Origin: Meandrina meandrites
Taxonomy: Eukaryota > Cnidaria > Anthozoa > Scleractinia > Meandrinidae
DNA length: 64,000 nucleotides
Reading direction: 5' to 3'
NCBI GenBank assembly: GCA_963693305.1
Contig: OY855905.1
Span: 45,383,395-45,447,394, forward strand
A model generated the notes under the pieces. The model saw nothing but the letters and a program-made list of their open reading frames with translations, was not told the origin of the DNA and ran no database searches. How positions within the stretch are numbered: the stretch's first letter is position 1; each line of letters opens with the position of its first letter. This document shows, in pieces, positions 37,976 through 47,397 of this stretch. A program made the position numbers and the translations under genes.

Positions 37976-40756
37976 ACTGCCAAAATGTTTCGGGCAAAAT
38001 GCTTGGAATTCGGACAATAAGCCTAGAGAAAAATAGAAAATAAGCCGAAAAGTTTAGTCAACATTACGTTCAAAACGAATTACATCAACAGGAAAGGTAT
38101 TGAAAATATACCGAACTTTGCGGTTCAAAAGTCCAAATTTCTCATTCATCTGCTTTCGCTTCCTCTCGCAAATTGCTATAATCACGTTTGATTTTTCTCA
38201 CAAATTCTGCGTGACCCCTCAGTTTGATTCAGTTGCAATCAGCTTTTGCATAGCTTGAGCGTTTGCGCACGGTGGATTTAGTGCAAGGCCTTGAAACAAA
38301 GCTGTTATAAATGTAATGAAGCTAATGCTTTTGACTCAGATGTTTAGTTCTCAGGGTAGCTTAAGGTGGCTCCATATTTATTCCGGGCGCACTTGTCCAT
38401 GACAAATTTTGCGTTATAACTTTTTAGGCTTTGACGCGATGGCGGTGAAACTTTGGGAAAATGTTCACCTATCATTCGGTAATAGTAATATGAAATTTGA
38501 TTTAACTGGATAAAAATATTTTTGATATTACTGGCAATTAATTAGACCCCACTTTTTACAAAAAATCGAGTCTAGAAAAAAATTTTGCTGTTAGATTTTG
38601 GCTAAACTTCTAAAATCAGCTTATATTGACTAAGAAAAATCGTCGGAACAGAATCGCTGAAATATTAAGGTCACCTAAATTCGACACTTAACTTCTATTG
38701 AAATGTTCTTTTCTTGGCGCCTGTTGTGAAAACAAGCTACGAACCCAAATTTCTGCAAGAAGCATCCCCAATGCTTGCTAAATCAATGTGCCTCGCCGAT
38801 TTGCGATCGTGACAACCGTTAAAAAGTATTTTCTTTCCCAGTAAACATTAGAAAATGATCGAAAACCTTCTCAAACCAACAAAGTTACATTTGTCAAAAA
38901 TTTTTCAAAATTACACCGCAGTTTTGTGTCAAACTCCTTCCAAACAAACTTCAGGATACTGCAATGTTTTTGCATCGATTTCTGCTGCTGTACGATGCTG
39001 TAAATTGGAGAATTTATTTTGGGATTTCAAGCGGCTCCGCGACTGTTCTCTGGCCAAGCGGACGAGCAGTTTTGTTTATGTAGTTCTGAATACGAAATGA
39101 GCACGTGCGTTATTTATTGCACGAACTCGCACCTTTTCAAGGGGGGTGTATTCGATATGCGCGCCCAGGAGGGGAGGGAAGATGTACACTCAATGAAAGT
39201 AACAATGAGGTGTATTGTAATTTATTGTGGAGATTAACGAACTGTCACTAACAGCAATAAGTCACATAAGAGTTGAACAAACGATAGCAATTGTTCTAAA
39301 GGATACGCAGATGAAATAAATTCTTTGTTTTTGAGCTTGAATGCAGTGGCGAAGTGGACGAGTAGTTTTGTTTAGATTTACAATGGCAGATTTTATAACT
39401 GCTGCACCTTTGTAATTTCCCTATTTTTGTTTCCAAGGCCAAAGCAAACCCTTGCTTGTCTTTTATATTCATTCTGTAACTTTTTGAACGCTTCAGCAAA
39501 GTTCAGCTTTCACTTATAACATTTTCGAGGACCCTGTGATCCTCGCCTAAATGTTTTTCCACAAGTAAAACGACAATTCTTCCATCATCATAAAGTTCCA
39601 ATTCAACAGAATAAAACAACACGAATTCCTGAAACGCTTTTACATAGTCTGAAAGGCATCTTTTCTCAGGTAAGGAACATTTCTTTGCCTTGTAAAATAA
39701 TTTTTAAGAAAAAAAGTTTTCGGGAATTACAGAGATAAATATAGCAAAAATGTTGCTTTCGGAGCTAATTTGCATATTGGTATTTACGGCTGTTTCTTTT
39801 GAAAATCCTGCAACAACGGTAGATTTTTTCCTCAAACGACGGCTAAATCGACAAATATTATTTATTTGCATACCACAGTGTGGTGTTTAGTGGTAATGAT
39901 CGTATCTATAGGCGTTCCCTGTAAAGAAATCGGACCGTCGTTATCTTTGGTTTTAATCAAAATGGCGAAAATTTGGGAAAATCTTGCTGCTCTGTACGGC
40001 GCGAAGTGCAGAGTGCAGAGTGCCCACAAATTTTATTCGATAGGTTTCTAGACTGATATTAGTACTTTCGAGATACAATAGACTTGACTTCTGATCAGGT
40101 CCCACATTCGAGAAAATCGCTTTCAACTACAGGTATGTTACGTGTCACGCATTCCTGAGTCCGTTAGGAAGTGTTTTTGAAAATTCATAACTCAGTCAAA
40201 ATTTTAACCATTAAAGTATAGAAGAAACATAAAACCTTGATATATAAAATATTCAGCTTGTTTGGTTAAGGAAATACGCTTTGGCAGCGACCGACATTTA
40301 ATGCTAAATTATGGAGTCTTCAAATGCAAATTGGGTGGTTTTGAGGTTGCAGTGAAAACCGCCTCGCAAAAAATAAAAATAAAAGATTTGATCCAAATAA
40401 ATGTGATATTTGTTCATGGGATATAATGGTCGACTTTCACTGAAAATATTAGAGAAATCGGTGAAGGTCCAAAATTTGCCTTATCCGCTGTTACGCGGAC
40501 AGCCTCTTAATAGTGGAATATTAATATAATGCGGGGAGTGGAGCACAATTCAGATTGGCCTGACTGGAGTGGGCAAAGGTAGAAAGGAATTCAAATGAAG
40601 GCAGGAAGAATGTTTGTCTATATCTTTTGGGTACGAGTATGATGATATGTGGTGCTATTCAAAACACTTATATGTTGGCATGCTTAGTGATCAGATTAAT
40701 CATCAAGGAATCCATATTTCTTGCCAATGTAATCTTAGTTAGTTGAACTGCATTAC

Positions 40757-40886
40757 CTTAGCTTCCGATCCAGGTGCTTTACAGTTTGTTGTTAGCCCCA
40801 TACCACACAAAAAATGTGGTTCTTCCGTAGTAAGCCGAACGCACTTTGAATTTCCTCCCACTGCACCATATGGTCTCCCCTTTGTC
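40757..40886 (-). pseudogene. SUEL/rhamnose-binding-lectin-like exon with a frameshift
   Basis: On the minus strand an AG acceptor precedes an open stretch containing ETIWCSG...VRSAYYGRTT, the typical start of a SUEL (galactose/rhamnose-binding lectin) domain with its YGR motif. The expected next block (TTNCKAPGSEAK) is present but one base out of frame after a T6 run, and a GTAATG donor follows. One surplus T explains the break. It lies downstream of the S1 gene at 41.5-43.8 kb, so it could have been that gene's accessory domain, but the phases do not join directly. Confidence 0.45.
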
Positions 40887-41479
40887 CTGGAAAATAACCT
40901 TTTCGTGGAAATTTGAAGCTGGGGATGAAACATTAGGAAATATAATTATATCACGATGACAAAACAATTCACACTTTGGCAAAAGTTCGATAGCACTGGC
41001 TAATTTCTTTTCCAGTTACTCTGATAATAAACTTATTTAATTTGTAAACTAGTTTGTTTGTGTATTCCACAAAGTGTTCCCTGTATCGAAAATGTGAAAT
41101 TCGTGGAGCCCAGGAATGGATGACTAAAGTAGAACAATGTGGAATAAAAGAATTAGCCAGAAAAAGAGACCTCTATCACATGTTGTCTGTTTGGTGCGCT
41201 AAAGCGACATGCTAGGCAACTAATTAATTGGCTGAAACATTCGACTGATGAAGGGGTATTCCCAAAACGTCTCTAACTCAATCGATTGGGCACTTTTTTA
41301 TAAACAGTATTTATACACAAGGTTAACTAATTCAAAACATTGTTTGTTTGGTCAAAACATCGCTTTTATCAATTAATTGCTGTCATTAACTAATTTTTGA
41401 TTTAATACGTCTTCTCCTTATTAGAGTGCAACTAGTACATCAGTGATTTTACGCCCACTGTCATGTGCAACCCTATTAC
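40887..41479. other. Spacer between SUEL-like exon and S1 gene
   Basis: No linking exon is recognised here. Confidence 0.4.
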
Positions 41480-42422
41480 TTAATTAAAAAAAATAAATGA
41501 AAACCTTTCTTTCTCTCTAAGCAACAGCACTGATTGCTCAACACGTAGCATGAGGGAAGTTATAAACTTACGTGTAACATCACCGTTGGTCTTGTCATGT
41601 ACCCATGAAAGCAAATAACGAATTTTTGCATACACTCCCGGAGATCCAGCCCCAGCACATCCATATCCCCAGCTTGTGGCACCCTCCAGATACCATTTAC
41701 CATTGTATTCACAAACAAGGGGCCCACCGCTGTCTCCCTGGCAGGAATCAACTCCGCCTTCTTCTAGACCCGCACAAAGCATCGAGTCGTCGATACTACT
41801 ATAATAGTACCCCTGTTTACAGCGTGCGTCTGAATAAAGAGGCACTTCAGCTTGCATTAAATTTTCTGGTGATGGTCCTCCTTGTGATAATCTCCCCCAC
41901 CCGGTTATCCAGCACTTCCTGCTTAGGTCATCGACTGGCAAAGCAAGGCCCGGGTCTGGCATACATACAAGGCCGACGCCTTTTCCAAGTTTGGCAGGCT
42001 TTGAGAGCTTCAGGAGAGCAATGTCGTTGCTATTATCTTTGGGTTTTTTGTAACTAAAATGTGTAATGATTTCTTTAACTTTGATATGCTGCTCTGTTCC
42101 AATCTTTCTAGAAGCCGCTTTTGCATGTGCCCCCATCCTGCAAATCAATGAACATATACTTAAAAATTAGATTATCCGCTCGACATTTCTATGAGGTGAT
42201 AGATGACTTAACATGTTATAAATCCTCAAATTATAGAATAGTTAAAGCCCTGCTTTGTCAATTTAAATGCGCCCCCCCCCCCCCCCCCCCACGGGATTGG
42301 GCGGGACACAGCGCAGTTTGATTTAATTGAATATGAGACTTCCAACATGCTGTTATTGTACTTACTACATCTCCCATAATACACCTTGCTTGCCCCCAAA
42401 ACATTTTGCATAAGTACTGTTT

Positions 42423-42474
<52 letters not shown>

Positions 42475-43770
42475 TTTCTTTCTGCATGTCTGACTGACCG
42501 ACCGACCGACCGACCGACCGACCGACCGACCGACCGACCGACCGACCGACCGACCGACCGACCGACCGACCGACCGACCGACCGACCGACCGACCGACCG
42601 ACCGACCGACTGAATGACTGAGTGACTGACTGACTGACTGACTGACTGACTGACTGACTGACTGACTGAATGACTGACTGACTGACAGCTTCACGGGTTC
42701 GGATCCCGTTAAAGCCTCAAGGCTTTCTGTTTCACAACTGCTTAAATTGAGTACATGAATGCGATGATCTTTCATGTAATAGATCTTTTTCGCACAGTTC
42801 AAAGATATGAAATTTCATACTCGACTTTCAAATGTGATCTTACCTTACAAGGATAGATGAAGGTTCCTTGCCGTCTACGCAATGTGCCGCTGTCAGTACC
42901 CAGTTTGGATGAACCAACGATCCTCCACAAAACTGTTGTTTATATTTCCCTGCGTACGCTATCATCGCCTGCCATGGCCAGGAATTGGCTGGGGCTTCTT
43001 TGCCTCCGACTATGCGTGTGTGTGGACGGAAACCACAGTTTCTTGTTTAGACGAGCAATACAGGTTAGCACCGCCGAGCAATTTTAAGTACGGTTGAACC
43101 TCCCCATAAAGGTCTTCATAGTTTTTGTGTAAACTATGCTAGAATTATAACGGTGCACTCACTGATCAACAAAATAACCTTTAAACGACAAAAAAGGCAT
43201 AAATTCACTTTCTAAGATGTGGACAAACCATTATAATCAAAGTTCTTTTAGTAATTTCCCTCCAAGTAACACTATCAAAAACCACACCAGTTATAAAACA
43301 ACTTTTTTGACCAGTACAATGTGTTTCTAATCGAGATTAGGCAACTATTAGTGGTATTTCCAATTAATACCAACACCTTCATTGGATTTTCAAGTAGGTC
43401 TAAATCTTGGTGAGACTGCCCCTTTAAGGCCGTCTTGCTTCGTTTTAATTGTAGGGAGGTTTCAATTAGAGTAAAATGTATGGATCGGTGTAGGGTGGGG
43501 ATCCTAGCCGCTCTAGATCGTTCGTAGAACCGAAATGAAAGGAAAACCTGAGAACGAAGTTCACGATTTCCGAACGGATTTTCCAGAGAATTGCTATTTC
43601 ATTTGTTTCCCAACCGAAATTTTCGGGATTTTGGTTAAATGGCAAGCACATCTGGGTTAACTTGCTAAAAATAATGAAAGGACTAAATACGAGAAATTTA
43701 GCGGTGCCTTACCTTCCACTAACGCTACAGTTGCACACAGGCAAGATAAAACAAGAGTCAAAGTATTCAT
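41480..43770 (-). CDS. Secreted trypsin-like S1 protease, possibly splice-defective
   Basis: Exons: 43713-43770 (signal peptide [20 protein letters not shown]), about 42844-43041 ([18 protein letters not shown]) and 41572-42137 ([36 protein letters not shown]). The triad is complete, and Asp189 predicts Lys/Arg cleavage. The last exon has a GTAAGT donor at 41571 with phase 1, as expected before an accessory module, but the next exon is not identified. If unspliced, the frame ends at 41480. The signal exon ends in phase 1, whereas the only AG at the start of exon 2 (43043-43042) gives a frame that fails; a start one base earlier would fit, but the dinucleotide there is AA. Either the acceptor has mutated, another upstream exon is used, or the assembly has a base error. 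The two-residue insertion near GKYKQQ is unlike its paralogs. Confidence 0.65.
42272..42290. repeat. Poly(C) run, 19 bases
   Basis: Lies in the intron of the S1 gene at 41.5-43.8 kb. Confidence 0.95.
42421..42686. repeat. Compound microsatellite (TTTC)n-(GACC)n-(GACT)n
   Basis: About 15 TTTC units, about 30 GACC units and about 15 GACT units follow one another without a gap. They create spurious long ORFs of S-V-G-R and T-D-R-P repeats on the two strands. Confidence 0.97.
42686..42780 (+). repeat. tRNA-like repeat fragment (B box and tail)
   Basis: AGCTTCACGGGTTCGGATCCCGTTAAAGCC matches the T-arm and 3' acceptor half of the tRNA-like unit at 59224-59295, followed by a diverged tail (CTCAAGGCTTTCT...TGCTTAAATTGAG). 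The microsatellite joins its 5' side. Confidence 0.6.
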
Positions 43771-43820
43771 AACTGTCAGTGTTGTGCTGTAAGGCTTTAC
43801 AATTACTGGATATACAGCGG

Positions 43821-43829
43821 TTTTATATA
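43821..43829 (-). promoter_or_regulatory. TATA box of the S1 gene at 41.5-43.8 kb
   Basis: TATATAAAA on the minus strand lies about 51 bp upstream of the ATG at 43770. Confidence 0.6.
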
Positions 43830-44648
43830 GGTACGATAGATAAGCGTTTTCTTTACGCTCGTGTAAAGCTAACACATGCACTTTTGTCGACAGTTAGCTA
43901 TAGGTGGGTTAAGCAGCTATTTACACCAGAATTGGAATTATTTAATCAATTGTCTTAGTGGTAAATAAAAGACTATCAAGATTTGTTCAGTTCATGAATT
44001 AGAAAAGATATTTTACCTTCAATGTTTTGCTATTGAAAAACAGAACGAAACGAAGACAATGCTGATCAAATATCTTACGAGTCAGAATTTCGCAGGTTTA
44101 TTTAATCATGGACAAAAAAACGTATTAGTTACAAAATAAACAATAATAACCGTGACCTAGACAAAAAATAAAACATTTTTAACTTGTTGAAGGGGCAATT
44201 GAGGAATCATTCTAAAAGGAATGCATTCTTATGAGACTCGATTTTCAGAATGTCTTTTCTGAGCTTTGCTTACTACAACCAATGTTGTTTCACATCTTCA
44301 TCTACTATAATTATGTTTGCGTTAAGTGATCATCTCATCCACCATTCACATATGGTAGAAAACTTTGATTTGAATATGGTGCTACTTAAATTTTACGAAA
44401 CCTATCCATGAATGCAATTCTATTTCATGTACGCAGAGACTGGATGTTGTTCATCATGATCACTGCTATGGTAGTATTCTAATGCTACATTACTGTGACT
44501 AAGTATTACTTCACGATCTAGAATTCCAGTGCTCCTATTTTTTCTGACATAGAAGGGTATCTAAGAATCCCTTGTACTCATATTAAAATTTTCTTTAAGG
44601 ATTTCAATCCTTTGATAAATATTAACGCTACAGTAGAGCCTATAGTGC

Positions 44649-45202
44649 TGACCAGATGGAGCAACAGGTAGACGCAAGTTGAAAACTTGTGTCTAATTTC
44701 GGCTCCGTTTGGCCAGGACTTGCTTGCACTTGCATTCACTTTAGATAAGATCAAAATTGCCCCGTCATTCGTTTGTATTTTGTTTACATTTTGACCACCT
44801 TGAAATAGCTTTTTTTTAAATTTGCGTGCATTTACGAGTACTAAACGTGGGTATCCTTTTGGCTTCCCAATGCACGTCTTTACGTAAGTTCAACTTCCGA
44901 CTACTTGCGTATCCAATTAACCAGAAGAGTAGCAAAATTATATAAGGAAGTACTTTAAAAGCCTGGCAAACGGGGGGCGCATGTAGCAAACTAAATTTTA
45001 ATTCAGTATTCATCGTTCTGAGTAAACAGACGCGTTGACTTGCTTTGGGTGGTAAAAAAATGAGCAGACATTCATGCAAACTTTTACTCTGACCAGAGTG
45101 AACACAAGTCCGAGTCGCAAGTACACGCAAGTGCAGGCCAAAAGGAGTCGTAAGTGGACACAAGTTTTCCACTTGCGTCTTTCTTGCCGCTCCGTTCGGT
45201 CA
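44649..45202. mobile_element. Element with ~70-bp imperfect terminal inverted repeats
   Basis: The left end (TGACCAGATGGAGCAACAGG, then GACGCAAGTTGAAAACTTGTG) is mirrored at the right (TGACCGAACGGAGCGGCAAG, then GACGCAAGTGGAAAACTTGTG when reverse-complemented). The 554-bp element has no transposase. Confidence 0.6.
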
Positions 45203-45454
45203 GGCCTTTACGGACACCGTGGAAAATCGACATCACCAAACAGAGGCCCAAACAAAACTGAGTAGTGTACAGATGCAGGAGTACTGTAAATACCGCGGTG
45301 TGATGTAAAGTGTGCGAATGTTTGGTCACTCCTGAAAGAACGCAAAAAGACTAAAGCGAACAAAAGGCAGTTAATGTCGGCATTCCATTGAACATTAAAG
45401 CAAAATTGTCAAGGAAAAAATGCACAACCAGCCTTAAGAGTACATCTGAACAAA

Positions 45455-45650
45455 TATTGTATCGGGCAAATGTCTGGGTTGAATTGGTGAACATCAATTC
45501 TCCGGGCGTTTTAGGTTGGCTGGTTTGAATAACTACAGGCGCGCGTGCGATAATTCTCATGCATTATTTCTCGCTTCAGTATTTTGCTCGGTTCCCTCAT
45601 TCACATGATGGTTGTAATCACCAATACAGACTGGACAGAGACTGGGAGGC
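45455..45650 (-). pseudogene. Decayed elastase-like S1 exon (Asp102-region relic)
   Basis: Plus-strand blocks such as TTGCTCGGTTCCCTCATTCACATGATGGTTGTAATCACCAA and GGTTGGCTGGTTTGAATAACT align with the exon at 48872-49113. On the minus strand the IGDYNHH...NEGTEQN stretch is recognisable, but it has an in-frame stop and deletions, and the NDIALIQL block is lost. No splice sites survive. Confidence 0.65.
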
Positions 45651-47362
45651 CTGTTTAAATAAAGACGCAACCTCGCGCCCTCAATTATTTTCGCTTTCAA
45701 TTCAAGTTACATCAAAACCGAAACAAAATGCCCCCATATAGTTTGCTCCAGCAGATGATCACTGCATCATATAACATTAGAAAACAAGCAAAATGTAAGG
45801 ACTGTCAGTATACTTTATGATCCGCATTACACCACAAAAAATGTTGTCGAATTCGAATACATCCTTTATTCGATGGTTCTTCAATGGTAATTCTTTCTCA
45901 TTTTTTCCTCCTGTATAAACCTCGTAAAATGCTGTGATAAAACATAATACCATTTGAATTGAATAAAGTGTATTATAATTATTTTATTTCCTGAGGTGTT
46001 ATTTCCTTTAGGTTACGGATATTAAAGAGTTTGAAAATGTTACAGCCCGAATTGACCTGCGTTTCTTTCGTTTTAATAAGCTCATTTTATTTTGCCATAT
46101 TAACTGATGACACCTGATACATGGATATATCGTAATACAAAAAACAGAATGCATGCATCAATTAGAAGCCAAAGCCATATATTATACTGTCATGACAACT
46201 TAGGAGAATTTTCTTATATGCCGAGAGGAATTTAGGAAACAAGAGCCAAAGCCGAGTATTTTTTTCAAGTGGTTTTAAGAAAACTAGGTGTTTTGTGGAA
46301 GTATAACACGCAGTGTCGTCGGCATTTTGTGTAGCAGGGGTTAGAAGCTATTTACACCAGAATTTAGACACTTATCATTTTTTAGTCGTCAATAAAAGAC
46401 CATTGTGTATATTTTCTATTTGCCTGGATTTATTTACAATTATGGATATTTTACTTTCATTCTATTGCTATTGAAAACCAGAAAGAAATGAGTTAGACAA
46501 AGCTGATCAAATAAGTCAAACAACAGCTAACAAGTCAGAATTCCAAACGTTTGTTCAATTATGAAAAAAGTGTTAGTTACAAAGAAAATAAAAATTGAAG
46601 CGAGAAGTCAATTTTCTTGAGCTAGCCGATCGACGGGGCAGCTTTATAAATCATTCTAGAAGTCATGGATGGTCATCCATTCAGAAATTACATGGCATGT
46701 TAATGTTTCTATTCTCTTAGGCAATTCTCTTGAACAGAGTAGTAAATCCGGCCATAATTTGAATATGGTACTCCTTCAGTTGTACTAAACCTACACATAG
46801 GTAATTCATACACGTATATGACACAGAGGCTGAATGTTTGATCTTCACTGCAATAACGTAACGGTACATTTATTACTCTAATTTTACTCGACGTTCTCCT
46901 TTCCATATCGATCATCTATTCTGACTTAGTAAATCAAACAAAAACCCTTGTACTCATTTCCAAATTCCCTTTCAGGACTTTCTTCCCAAAATAATTGTTG
47001 ACGAGCTTAGAGCGTAACTCAAGTCGCAAACGTATGTAGAAAAGTATCTGCATCGTTCAACCAAGCTATGAGGTCAAAAGAAATTAAATATTGCTTTCAC
47101 TTTTTAAGTGTGTGGTATTTTAAGGCGCAGGATTCCCCAACGATTAGAGTTTCAAGAAAGTGCGCAATATAAGGAATGCATTTCGCCACACAGATGGCAG
47201 TAACTTCATTGAGATGAAAGGAAAAGAGATTTGAGAAGGGCCGTTTTAGAAAGAAAATGGTGATTTGGAGACTCGTCGACGCTTCTCCTCGCCCATCACA
47301 AACCAAACAAATTGGTTGAAAAGAAGAAACGAGAACTAAAAACTCTTTCACGATAAATGGCT

Positions 47363-47368
47363 TTTATT
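47363..47368 (-). promoter_or_regulatory. AATAAA polyadenylation signal of the polyprotease gene
   Basis: AATAAA on the minus strand lies about 30 nt beyond the stop codon that ends at 47398. Confidence 0.6.
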
Positions 47369-47397
47369 TTCCCATAACTCCTTACATGGCCATTTCT

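Larger units (their letters stand above)
35544..40756. other. Long intergenic stretch, no gene recognised
   Basis: Contains tandem repeats (37510-37730) and a 27-base poly(C) run (37949-37975). Two related fragments near 39040-39090 and 39340-39375 share GCGGACGAGCAGTTTTGTTT-like sequence. A 156-codon minus ORF at 35778-36248 has no recognisable domain. Any missing last exon of the S1-ShKT gene would lie here. Confidence 0.4.
43830..47397. other. Intergenic region with a duplicated segment and a dead S1 exon
   Basis: Two diverged direct copies of a block lie at about 43905-44600 and 46325-46990 (shared stretches include GCTATTTACACCAGAATT, AATAAAAGAC, TTGAATATGGT and CCTTGTACTCAT). Between them are an inverted-repeat element (44649-45202) and a decayed S1 exon (about 45455-45650). 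An ORF at 46709-46915 (minus) is open but unrecognised, and its counterpart in the other copy has stops. Confidence 0.5.

Noticed and set aside
42365..42802. Long ORFs of S-V-G-R and T-D-R-P repeats on the two strands
   Set aside because: They are produced entirely by the GACC/GACT/TTTC microsatellite.
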